From JBBDWJ01 sp963824095 (GTDB lineage: Bacteria > Acidobacteriota > Terriglobia > Bryobacterales > UBA6623), in NCBI GenBank assembly GCA_963824095.1, contig CAWGNS010000008.1, positions 1,488,001-1,552,000 of the forward strand: DNA of 64,000 bases, written 5' to 3'. Below the pieces are notes generated by a model, which did no database searches, was not told the origin of the DNA, and was given only the letters and a program-made list of their open reading frames with translations. Shown here in pieces: positions 46,923 through 54,972 of this stretch (position 1 is its first letter; each line of letters begins with the position of its first letter). The position numbers were made by a program, and so were the translations under genes.

Positions 46923-47470
46923 TGCTTCGAGGGCCCTCCCGCGGCCAGGGCCGCGCGGATCTGTGCCACTAGGTCTTCCAGCGGCATATCAACAGCGGCC
47001 GGCGAGACCGGGTTGCTCGACCCCGCTGAAAACATCAGGTCGGAGGTGGGTTTGCGGTGGACCAGTACGTGGCCCTTGGCGTCCCGGGAGACGTCGAAGA
47101 ACCCCTGGCTCAAGCCCATCAACTGGGTGCGGCCGCTGGGCCCGGTCCACAGGAAGGCGACGAACTCCTGGCCGGGACGCAGCACGGGAACGCCGTCGAA
47201 GCGCTGGTGGAAGCCACCGATCTGGCCGCCCGGGAGGGCGATTTCACGCCGCGAGACGCGCTCGCCCTTCCACTGGTCCAGCACTTCGACCTCGACCATC
47301 GTATAGATCAAGGACCCGGCGCGGATGGAGTGGCTTTGTGCCGCTTTGGCCAGCACGATTGCCGACGACTGCTGCACCATCTCGTCCAGCGACAACTGTT
47401 CGAGTGTCGCGCCCGGGATGAGCCGGCAGCCGACAAGGAAGATGCTCAGCAGGCAACCGAAACGAACCAT
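46919..47470 (-). CDS. exported protein of unknown function, coupled to the matrixin
   Basis: About 183 residues from the ATG at 47470, giving a signal peptide (MVRFGCLLSIFLVGC) with a possible lipobox. The domain contains LEQLSLDEMVQQSSAIVLAKA and VEVEVLDQWKG, a pattern seen in small secreted proteins with an OB-like or beta-sandwich fold, but I cannot name a family. Its stop overlaps the GTG of the metalloprotease, so the two are translated together; it may assist or inhibit the protease. The frame is open to 47524. Confidence 0.75.
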   Translation of the reverse strand: MVRFGCLLSIFLVGCRLIPGATLEQLSLDEMVQQSSAIVLAKAAQSHSIRAGSLIYTMVEVEVLDQWKGERVSRREIALPGGQIGGFHQRFDGVPVLRPGQEFVAFLWTGPSGRTQLMGLSQGFFDVSRDAKGHVLVHRKPTSDLMFSAGSSNPVSPAAVDMPLEDLVAQIRAALAAGGPSKQ

Positions 47471-47919
47471 ACTCCGACAGGGGACCGAGCAAGCGGGAAG
47501 CCAAAACTGAAGTGATTGTATCATAAAGAGTTACGTATCGATTACGGTCTTCGGCCACGCCAGATTGACACAGCGGCGTCGCCAACAGCCACGGGCCTGC
47601 CCGCCCTCCACCAGTCGACTGGGCCCTCTCGAGCGCATCCTGTATACGACGGTGACCATGGTTTTCGGGACTGTTGCTCACGCGTGCCCAGGATCTGGTT
47701 CGGCTCGAGCCCGCAAAAGGCCCGGCAGCCGGCCGCGAAGCCGCACTGCCACTGTAGTTGTGGGAGTCTGGCCGGAGTGCCCACAGAGCCGTCGAAACGC
47801 TCCCAAAATGCTGCTATACTGCTGCCGACGAGTCACTTATCGGCCGGAGCCGAGGGCCCTGGCCGGAGCTTCAATCCGGGCCGCCCGCAAGCGGGGCGGA
47901 GAGGAATCAGGAGACTACG
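47471..47919. other. divergent intergenic region
   Basis: 449 bases without a convincing gene. The only clear feature is an extended -10 promoter (47812-47820) for the zinc-ribbon gene. Confidence 0.5.
47812..47820 (+). promoter_or_regulatory. extended -10 promoter for the zinc-ribbon membrane protein
   Basis: TGCTATACT matches the extended -10 pattern TGn-TATAnT. Transcription would start near 47828, giving a leader of about 92 nt before the ATG at 47920. The -35 is weak, as is common with extended -10 promoters. Confidence 0.45.
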
Positions 47920-48429
47920 ATGCCATTCTGCACAAAATGTGGCGCTGACGTGGAAGGGGTCCGTTTCTGTCCCAAGTGTGGCGCACCCGTCGGTGAAGCT
48001 GCCAGTGGCGGGGCCGCACCCGGACCGGGCAGCTACTCCGCACCCGCCGGCGCTCCGCCGGCCGGATCGTATGCCCAAGCTCCGTCCGACGGCGGCCTCT
48101 CCGACAATGTCGCCGGCGCGCTGGCCTATTTCACCATCATTCCGGCGATCATTTTTTTGGTCATCGACCCGTTTAAAACTCGTAGATTTGTGCGTTTCCA
48201 CGCCTTCCAGTGCTTGTTCTTGTGCGGAGCGGCCTTCGTATTCTGGATTGGTTTTGCAATGCTCAGCATCGTAATGGGCTATTTCGTGGGCGGTTTGATT
48301 CTAGGCATGCTCAGCATCGTGGTGCAAATCGGGCTGCTTGTGGTGTGGTTGATTACCGTGATCAAGGCGTACCAGGGTCAGGAGTTCCGTCTGCCAGTGA
48401 TCGGAGATCTCGCCGCCAAGCAGGTCTGA
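47920..48429 (+). CDS. zinc-ribbon DUF4870-like membrane protein
   Basis: 169 residues. An N-terminal double CxxC zinc ribbon (CTKCGADVEGVRFCPKCG), a Pro/Gly/Ser-rich linker, then four hydrophobic segments from about residue 65 (VAGALAYFTIIPAIIFLVID, CLFLCGAAFVFWIGFAMLS and so on) resembling the DUF4870/Tic20-like small membrane domain. AGGAGA precedes the ATG. Function unknown. A CATCGGC-TGTC-GCCGATG hairpin lies about 50 bases after the stop. Confidence 0.84.
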   Translation: MPFCTKCGADVEGVRFCPKCGAPVGEAASGGAAPGPGSYSAPAGAPPAGSYAQAPSDGGLSDNVAGALAYFTIIPAIIFLVIDPFKTRRFVRFHAFQCLFLCGAAFVFWIGFAMLSIVMGYFVGGLILGMLSIVVQIGLLVVWLITVIKAYQGQEFRLPVIGDLAAKQV

Positions 48430-48851
48430 CGTTCCGTATCGCTAAACAGCGCGTTTGCGGGTTCGCGCCGGCAGCAGCGGCATCGGCTGTCGCCGATGAG
48501 CGACGTAGTCCGCCAATCTTCGCCGGTAGACGGAGCCGTCCTACTGGTGTGTCCTGGCGGGTATTCCTCTCACCTGGTTCCTGGCATTCCAGGACATTGA
48601 TTGCAGTCCGCCGCCCCGTCACAATCCGCAAACTCCCCTCCCGGTGATCCGCGGGTCCCCAGCCACCGTTCTCGTTTCGACCTCGCGCCGCGAGCTCGCC
48701 GCCACCCAAACCGAAACACGATTGTGTCCCTGGGGTTTCCGTAGAGATGGTCGCGGCGAAGTTTAGCGCTTGCGGGCTTGCCTCGCCCACCGCGATCATA
48801 GGTGAGGAACGATCGCGCGTCGTTGTCTTCGCGTTTTCCCAGAGCGAGTTC
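48430..48851. other. intergenic region upstream of the transporter-HEAT gene
   Basis: 422 bases. A 7-bp stem-loop at 48481-48498 may end the preceding transcript. The frame of the next gene is open from 48747, but its first 35 codons show no homology. No confident promoter is seen. Confidence 0.45.
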
Positions 48852-51656
48852 ATGCCACTCTCCCCGCAACGGCCTCAGCTTCTGGATCGCATCTTCAACT
48901 ACCTGAGTATCGAGGAAGGGGAGCCCGAGCCCACGCTGCTGCTCAGCGGCTATCTGCTGCTGGTGATGGCGACAGTCATTTGCCTCAAGGCCGTCAGCGA
49001 TTCGGTGTTTCTGAGTGTCTTCGAAGCTCGCTCGCTGCCCTACGTCGACCTCCCGACTACCGTTCTGGTCGGCATCGTCGTCAGCCTGTACCTGCGGGTG
49101 TCCAATCGCCTGGGCCTTCCCAAGACGATCTGGTGGACGCAGTCGTTTGTCATCGTCAACCTGATCGCCTTCTGGTTGATGCTGCGGGCGCATCTGCCCG
49201 GTACGGCGGCGCTGATCTACATCTGGGTTGGAATTTTCTCGGTGTTACTGCCGAGCCAGGTCTGGTCGCTATCGGGGCTGGTATTCAATACCCGACAGGC
49301 CAAGCGGCTGTTTGCGCTGATCGGCAGCGGAGGAATCCTGGGCGCCGCGTTCGGCGGCAACTTTGCGGGATTCATCGGACCCAGGCTGGGAACCGACAGC
49401 GTGCTGCTGGTTACGGTGGTGTTCATCGCCGGCTGCGCTGTGCTTGTGTCCAGGCTGACGGGAATGGCCAAGGCCGACGGAACGACTGCTTCCCCGCCTT
49501 CCGCGGTAAGACCCTCGATCTTCGACAGCATCCGTTTGGTGAACAGCGACCGCTATCTGTTGCTGATCACGCTGGCGATTTTTTTCTCCACCGTCCCCAG
49601 CACGTTGATCAAGTTTCAGTTCAAGGCGGTGGCGCGATTTGCGCTGGATGCCGACCGCGACTCGCTGACCTCGTTCTACGGTTATTTCTATGGTTACATC
49701 GCGGTCTTTTCGTTTCTGTTCCACACCTTGCTGAGCGGGCGCATCCTGCGGCTTCTTGGCCTGAGCTCGTGTTTGTTCATCCTGCCCCTGGCGCTGCTGG
49801 CCGGCTCGACGGGCCTGTTGTTCTCGGCGACGCTGGCAGCGGCGATTCTGGCGCGCGGCTCGGATCAGGCCTTCCGCCATTCGATCGACCGCTCCTCTCT
49901 GGAACTGCTCTACGTGCCGGTACCGGCCAACATTCGCGGCCGGGTAAAGAGCTTTCTCGATATCGTGGTGACCCGCTCGGCCGACGCCCTCGCCAGCATT
50001 GTGCTGTTGGTGTTGAGCATTCTCGGCTGGACACAGGTACGCCACATCAGCCTGATCAGCATGGTATTCATCGTGCCCTGGCTGGTGGCGGTCTGGAGGA
50101 TGCGCGGCGAATACGTCAACACGTTGCGCCGCACCATCGAGCGCAAGGACATCCAGTCCGAGGAGCTGCTGCGGAGCCTGGCCGAATCCACGCCGTTGGC
50201 GCAGATCGAAAGCACCTTGGAAGCGTCCGACCAACGCTCGCTGGAAACCGCCATCGACTGGATGCAATACAGCGGCCTGAGCGCCTCCCAGGCCCACCTG
50301 GCCTCGCTGCTCACCCACAGCTCGTCCGCGATCCGCCGCAAGGCGATGGCCGTGGTCGCCAACCACCGCATCCCGCACTGCGAACGGGAGGTGCTGAGTT
50401 TCCTGGCCCTCGAAAGCGATGTTGAGGCCCGCTGGCAGGCGCTGGAATACCTCGAAGGACAGGGCGAACAGACCGTCGTTTTCGAAGGCCTGCTGCACGG
50501 CGCCGACCGCGAACTGGCGGCGACGGTCGCCGCGCGCCTGTTGCATCGGCCCGGGACGCAGCAGACCGAAGCGCCCGCGGTGTTCTACGCCTTCATCGAA
50601 TGGGCGGGCGGCGCCGATCTGGCGTCACGCGCCGCCGCCGCGCGCCTGATCGGGCTGGCGCCGGCGTCCGAGCGACTCCACGCCCACCTGGCCCGCGCGC
50701 TGCGGGATGCGGCTCCCGAGGTGACGCGCGCGGCCCTGCTCAGCGCGGCGGCGGTGCGGCCGCCCGGTGAAATCGACTTTATCCGGGGAAAGCTCTGCGA
50801 CCGTCACCTCCGCAGGGAAGCGCGCGAAGCCTTGGTGGCTTTTGGTGTGCCGGCTTTGCAGCCGTTGAGCGAGGCGCTGCGCGAGGCTGCTCCAGGCCCG
50901 GTGGAGCGGCGCGAGGTATTTCGCGTGATGGGCTCGATCGGAGGCCAACAGGCCGCCGACCTGCTCGTTTCTCATGTCGAGCACGCCGATCGGGCCGTGC
51001 TATACCAGATCCTGCGTTCGCTCGACCGCATCCGCCGCCGGCAGCCCGAAGTGCGTTTCGACCGCGAAGCCGTGACCCGGCTGCTGATTGCGGCGCTTCG
51101 CGAACTCTATCAGGAGGCCGCCTTCCTCGCCGGAATGCCGGCGGGAGATTCGGCGCAAGGGGTGGACTTTCTCAAGCGCGCGTTGGCCGAACGCCTCGAC
51201 CGCCGCAAAGAAGAAGTCTTCCACCTGCTGGCGCTGGTCTATCCCCACCGCGAGATCAATGATGCCCGGCACTGGGTATTCAGCGGGCGGCCCGACCTAC
51301 GGTCCAATGCCCTGGAGTTCCTCGACAGCCGCATCAGCAATCCGGTCCGCCAAATGCTGCTGCCGGTGCTGGAAGACCACGGGCCGCGCCGCCTGCTCGA
51401 AGTCGGCCAGGAGTTGTTCGACCTCCAGGAAATCGCCTACCCTAGCGTGTTGCGGCCGTTGCTGGAGTGGCCCGACGCCTGGCTGCAGTCGTGCGCCAGC
51501 TACGTGGTCGGCGAGGCGCGGATCCGGCAGTTCTATCCGGATCTGCTGCCCCTGACGCGCGCCGAAGATCGGATTTTGAGCGAGACCGCCGCCCGCGCCG
51601 GGCGGTACCTCAGCGGCGGGCGCGGTCCCGAGATCGCGGGAACCCAGCCGGGCTAG
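48852..51656 (+). CDS. ATP/ADP translocase-like (NTT/MFS) membrane domain fused to HEAT-like repeats
   Basis: 934 residues from the ATG at 48852. Residues about 25-415 form about 12 membrane helices resembling the nucleotide transporter (Npt/NTT) family, notably the FNTRQAKRLFALIGSGGILGA segment followed by GGNFAGFIG and the ARGSDQAFRHSIDRSSLELLY segment. Residues about 425-900 are soluble alpha-helical HEAT-like repeats (SSSAIRRKAMAVVANH, SDVEARWQALEYLEG, HLRREAREALVAFG and others). NTT proteins exchange nucleotides; here the true substrate is unknown, and the repeats may bind the neighbouring cNMP-fold protein. A cNMP-binding protein gene starts 25 bp downstream. The frame is open upstream to 48747. 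Confidence 0.8.
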   Translation: MPLSPQRPQLLDRIFNYLSIEEGEPEPTLLLSGYLLLVMATVICLKAVSDSVFLSVFEARSLPYVDLPTTVLVGIVVSLYLRVSNRLGLPKTIWWTQSFVIVNLIAFWLMLRAHLPGTAALIYIWVGIFSVLLPSQVWSLSGLVFNTRQAKRLFALIGSGGILGAAFGGNFAGFIGPRLGTDSVLLVTVVFIAGCAVLVSRLTGMAKADGTTASPPSAVRPSIFDSIRLVNSDRYLLLITLAIFFSTVPSTLIKFQFKAVARFALDADRDSLTSFYGYFYGYIAVFSFLFHTLLSGRILRLLGLSSCLFILPLALLAGSTGLLFSATLAAAILARGSDQAFRHSIDRSSLELLYVPVPANIRGRVKSFLDIVVTRSADALASIVLLVLSILGWTQVRHISLISMVFIVPWLVAVWRMRGEYVNTLRRTIERKDIQSEELLRSLAESTPLAQIESTLEASDQRSLETAIDWMQYSGLSASQAHLASLLTHSSSAIRRKAMAVVANHRIPHCEREVLSFLALESDVEARWQALEYLEGQGEQTVVFEGLLHGADRELAATVAARLLHRPGTQQTEAPAVFYAFIEWAGGADLASRAAAARLIGLAPASERLHAHLARALRDAAPEVTRAALLSAAAVRPPGEIDFIRGKLCDRHLRREAREALVAFGVPALQPLSEALREAAPGPVERREVFRVMGSIGGQQAADLLVSHVEHADRAVLYQILRSLDRIRRRQPEVRFDREAVTRLLIAALRELYQEAAFLAGMPAGDSAQGVDFLKRALAERLDRRKEEVFHLLALVYPHREINDARHWVFSGRPDLRSNALEFLDSRISNPVRQMLLPVLEDHGPRRLLEVGQELFDLQEIAYPSVLRPLLEWPDAWLQSCASYVVGEARIRQFYPDLLPLTRAEDRILSETAARAGRYLSGGRGPEIAGTQPG

Positions 51657-51681
51657 ATGCCCTTTTGCGGGCACCTCCACG

Positions 51682-52155
51682 ATGGAAACCCTCAGCACTT
51701 TGGAGCGAGCGATCCGCCTGCAAAAGGTGGAGCTGTTCAGCGATCTGGAGACCAGCATGCTCGCCTTGCTCGCCTCGGTTGCATCGCAGGTCGAGGTGAA
51801 ACGCGGCGAAGTGCTGGTCGAACAGAACCGGCCCTTGAGCACGCTTTATGTGGTGTTGAACGGCGCCATCGAGATGAGCCGCAGCGGACGCACCATGTTT
51901 CACGTCGGCTCCGACGAAACCATCGGCAACTGGGCCCTGTTCGACGAACAGCCCAGCGTGGTCACCGCCACCGCCCTGGACGACACTTCGCTGCTACGCA
52001 TTGATCGCGACGACTTTTACGATCTGCTGGCCGATCACAGCGAGATGACCCGGGAAATGTTCCAGGCGCTGTTCCGGAGAGTTCGCTCCCTATTGACCAA
52101 GGGCCTGGGGACCGTGCCGCCCAGCCCGCCTCCCGAGGAGCCCCCCGCCGCCTGA
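51682..52155 (+). CDS. stand-alone cyclic-nucleotide-binding-fold protein without usual ligand residues
   Basis: 157 residues; a Crp/PKA-type effector domain (about 12-125) with no DNA-binding helix-turn-helix. Fold markers are EVKRGEVLVEQNRPLSTLYVVLNGAIEM and SLLRIDRDDFYDLLADH. The phosphate-binding cassette reads IGNWALFDEQPSVVTATA (81-98): the canonical Glu (GE-L-A) and the Arg (PR-S/T-A) are replaced by Asn and Ser/Val. cAMP or cGMP binding is therefore doubtful. The C-terminus is Pro-rich. It follows the HEAT protein by 25 bp and precedes a histidine kinase. Confidence 0.87.
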   Translation: METLSTLERAIRLQKVELFSDLETSMLALLASVASQVEVKRGEVLVEQNRPLSTLYVVLNGAIEMSRSGRTMFHVGSDETIGNWALFDEQPSVVTATALDDTSLLRIDRDDFYDLLADHSEMTREMFQALFRRVRSLLTKGLGTVPPSPPPEEPPAA

Positions 52156-52211
52156 TTCCCTCGCGGGCCAGGGCAATCGATCGGCGTCCGCCGGCCCGGC
52201 CAGCCGTCTCC

Positions 52212-52217
52212 TATACT
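52212..52217 (+). promoter_or_regulatory. TATACT -10-like element upstream of the histidine kinase
   Basis: TATACT lies 134 bases before the ATG at 52351. It suggests that the kinase-regulator pair may have its own promoter in addition to read-through from the transporter. The -35 is weak. Confidence 0.3.
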
Positions 52218-52350
52218 GGAATTGACCTTGTACCAGAGTTGCGCCTGGCGCCCGGCCAACCGCTTCAAACGGTGGGCTAGGGCCGCGCTGTTGCCGATCC
52301 GCGGACGGGCGCCCACCCAGCAGACATCGTCACGGCCTGACCGCCACCGC

Positions 52351-54138
52351 ATGGACATCGACACCAAACCGAAAACACGCGAGGAGTTGGAGGCCGAAAA
52401 CCAACGCCTCCGCCGCGCGGTCGAAGAGTTGTCGACCCTCAACGCCATCGGAACCGCCATCGGGTCGACGATGTCGGTCAACGCCATTGTCGAGTTGATC
52501 GTGCAGGAGAGCGTAAAGCACCTCGACGTCGAGCAGGCGGCGGTGATGCTGCTCAAGCACGACGAAGACTCCGACCCGTTCCGGACCATGGCGCGCAAGG
52601 CCTACTCGGGCACCGAAACCGTGCCGTTCCGCTTCGGGCAGCAGCTCACCGGCTGGATGCTCAAGAACCGCAAGCCGCTGTTGATCAACGACCTGCAGCA
52701 GGACTCCCGCTTCCGCGCGGTCGCCACCGAGGGCTTCCCGATCCGCTCGCTGCTCAGCGTGCCGCTGCGCGCCAAGGGCGAGATGGTGGGGCTGCTCAAC
52801 GTCTTCAACAAGCGCGACCCGGGCGGCTTCACGCTGGGCGACCAGCGGCTGCTCTCGATCATCGCCTCGCAGTCGGCGCAGATCGTCGACAACGCCCGCC
52901 TCTACGAAGAGCTGCAGAGCCGCACCGAGGACCTGGAAAAGTCCGAGGCGAAGTATCGCGCGCTGGTGCAGGAAGCCGGCGAGGCGATTCTGCTGGTGAG
53001 TTTCGAGACCCATCGCATTCTGGAAGTCAACGACCGCGCCGCCGACTTGACCGGCCGGCCGCGCGAGGCGCTGCTGGGCTGCACCGTGGGCGACGTGATT
53101 CCGGTGCCGGAGCTGGCCGAGGACAGCACTTATGAGAACCTCACCAGCGGCGGTAACGTGCGCAGCTCGATGCGAATCCAATGCCAAGGCGGCGAAGTGC
53201 GCTTCGTCGACGTCAGCCTGACGCGGGTCTCCTACGGCAGCGACCGTATTCTGCAGGTGATCTGCCACGACGTGACCGAGCGGGAGCGCTTTGCCGCGCA
53301 CCTGCGCAACGAAGCCGACGAGCTCGAGCGGCTGGTGGCCGAGCGCACGCGCGACTTGCGCGATTCGCAGGCCAAGCTGGTGCAGCAGGAAAAAATGGCT
53401 GCGTTGGGCAAGCTCGTCGCCGGCGTCGCTCACGAGATGAATACGCCGATCGGCACCATCAACAGCAATGCCGATACGCTGGGTCGTTCGCTCAAAAAGC
53501 TGCGCCTGCTGCTCACCGACGACGCCTGTCCCGAAGCGGTGCGCCAGGACCGCAAGCTCAACCAGTTGCTCTCGATGGTCGAAGACATCGCCCGCATCAA
53601 CCAGATCGCCTGCGAGCGCATCGTCGACATCGTGGCGAGCCTGCGTAACTTCGCGCGCCTCGACGAGGCCGAGCAAAAGATGGCCGACCTGCACGAAGGC
53701 CTCGACAGTACGCTGACGCTGGTCCATCACGAGCTCAAGAATCGCATTCAGGTGATCAAGGAATACGGCCAGATTCCCCAGATCCACTGCCATCCCAACA
53801 AGATCAACCAGGTGTTCATGAACCTGCTGGTGAACGCCTCGCAGGCGATCCAGGGAGAAGGCACGATCACCATCCGCACCTTTCTGGAAGGTGATATAGT
53901 GAATGTTCAATTTTCGGATACCGGTGCAGGCATCCGCCCTGAGAACTTGTCCCGTATCTTTGATCCGGGATTCACCACCAAGGGAGTCGGTGTCGGCACA
54001 GGACTCGGCTTATCCATCGTTTTCCAGATCATCCACGACCACGGCGGGAGCATCGATGTTGCGAGTGAGGTCGGCAAGGGCTCGACGTTCACGCTGCGCC
54101 TGCCGGTGCATGGCGCAGAGTTAAAGAATTCAAAATGA
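52351..54138 (+). CDS. GAF-PAS sensor histidine kinase
   Basis: 595-residue soluble sensor kinase. An N-terminal coiled coil, a GAF domain (about 29-187; LLSVPLRAKGEMVGLLNVFNK), a PAS domain (about 199-309; KYRALVQEAGEAILLVSFE), a coiled-coil linker, then a dimerisation domain with the phospho-acceptor His361 (GVAHEMNTPIGTINSN) and an HATPase domain with HPNKINQVFMNLLVNASQAI, SDTGAGI and GTGLGLSIVFQII. No membrane helices, so the signal is cytosolic. The frame is open from a TTG at 52222, but the ATG at 52351 starts the coiled coil. Its stop overlaps the regulator's start. Confidence 0.92.
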   Translation: MDIDTKPKTREELEAENQRLRRAVEELSTLNAIGTAIGSTMSVNAIVELIVQESVKHLDVEQAAVMLLKHDEDSDPFRTMARKAYSGTETVPFRFGQQLTGWMLKNRKPLLINDLQQDSRFRAVATEGFPIRSLLSVPLRAKGEMVGLLNVFNKRDPGGFTLGDQRLLSIIASQSAQIVDNARLYEELQSRTEDLEKSEAKYRALVQEAGEAILLVSFETHRILEVNDRAADLTGRPREALLGCTVGDVIPVPELAEDSTYENLTSGGNVRSSMRIQCQGGEVRFVDVSLTRVSYGSDRILQVICHDVTERERFAAHLRNEADELERLVAERTRDLRDSQAKLVQQEKMAALGKLVAGVAHEMNTPIGTINSNADTLGRSLKKLRLLLTDDACPEAVRQDRKLNQLLSMVEDIARINQIACERIVDIVASLRNFARLDEAEQKMADLHEGLDSTLTLVHHELKNRIQVIKEYGQIPQIHCHPNKINQVFMNLLVNASQAIQGEGTITIRTFLEGDIVNVQFSDTGAGIRPENLSRIFDPGFTTKGVGVGTGLGLSIVFQIIHDHGGSIDVASEVGKGSTFTLRLPVHGAELKNSK

Positions 54139-54617
54139 ACGGACAGGAGCGTACTCCCCAAATCGTGATCGTGGACGACGAGGAGATGGTCCTGACCAGC
54201 CTGCGTTCCTTTCTCAACCTCGAAACCGACTACCTGGTGGAGACCTACACCTCCCCGAAGCAGGCCATCGAGAACCTCGACAGCAAGCCGGTCGACCTGG
54301 TCATCTCCGACTACCTGATGCCCGAGATGAACGGCATCGACTTTCTGCTGCACATCAAGAAGCGGCACCCCCACAGCACCCGCATTCTGCTCACCGGTTA
54401 CGCCGACAAGGAAAACGCCATCAAGGCGATCAACGAAGTCGGCCTCTACCAATACGTCGAGAAGCCCTGGGACAACGAAGAGCTGAAGCTGATCATCCAG
54501 AACGGGTTGGAACGGCGCTTCCTGATGGAAAAGCTGCAAGAGAAGATCGAAGAAGTGCAGCGCGTGCAGCAGAACCTGCAAGACATTCAGGCCCAGATCA
54601 TCAAAGCCTTCATGTAG
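54135..54617 (+). CDS. receiver-domain response regulator with C-terminal coiled coil
   Basis: 160 residues. The receiver domain (about 8-128) has the acidic pair in IVIVDDEEM, the phospho-acceptor Asp59 (LVISDYLMPEMNG), the Thr in LLTGYAD and the Lys in VEKPWDNEEL. The remaining residues form a Gln/Glu-rich helix with no DNA-binding or enzymatic domain, so output must be through protein contact. The ATG overlaps the kinase stop by 4 bases (ATGA), making the two a cognate pair. Confidence 0.93.
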   Translation: MNGQERTPQIVIVDDEEMVLTSLRSFLNLETDYLVETYTSPKQAIENLDSKPVDLVISDYLMPEMNGIDFLLHIKKRHPHSTRILLTGYADKENAIKAINEVGLYQYVEKPWDNEELKLIIQNGLERRFLMEKLQEKIEEVQRVQQNLQDIQAQIIKAFM

Positions 54618-54972
54618 CGCGGGCCGTCCGGCCCGTTCCCACGACGGCGCTGTCTGTTCTCACCGGGACAACCGCCGGTACCGCAAAAACACATCCCCCG
54701 GGCCGCCCAGGCTGGCACCGAGGAAACAGAGCCGCTGGCGGAAGCCTGCGGGCCGAAGCGGCACGGTGCCTGCTCATTCCGGGGGCCCGTTCCGCGCTGT
54801 CTGTTCCCCGACCGTCCGCAAACTTCCGTGCCGCTGCGGCCCGCACCCTTCCGGGCGCGGCTCTGTTTTCGCGCTTCGCAGGCAGAAGCGCCGCCTCGCA
54901 AGCAGCGCCTCGGAACAGCCAGCGTCTCGGAAACAGGCCGCGCCGGAAGGACGGGCAAGATTGCCTGTGCCG
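54618..54972. other. intergenic region of palindromes between convergent genes
   Basis: 355 bases with no gene. It contains two CTGTCTGTTC stretches and, at 54834-54880, a third GGTGCGGCTCTGTTTT-family repeat. Confidence 0.5.
54834..54880 (+). repeat. dispersed repeat (GGGCGCGGCTCTGTTTT family), copy 3
   Basis: GGCCCGCACCCTTCCGGGCG followed by CGGCTCTGTTTTCGCGCTTCG is closely related to the copies at 8692-8737 and 32660-32700. It lies between convergent genes. Confidence 0.5.

Noticed and set aside
48747..48851. N-terminal 35-codon extension of the transporter-HEAT gene
   Set aside because: No homology and the membrane-domain family begins after the ATG at 48852; the upstream ATG has only a weak ribosome-binding site.
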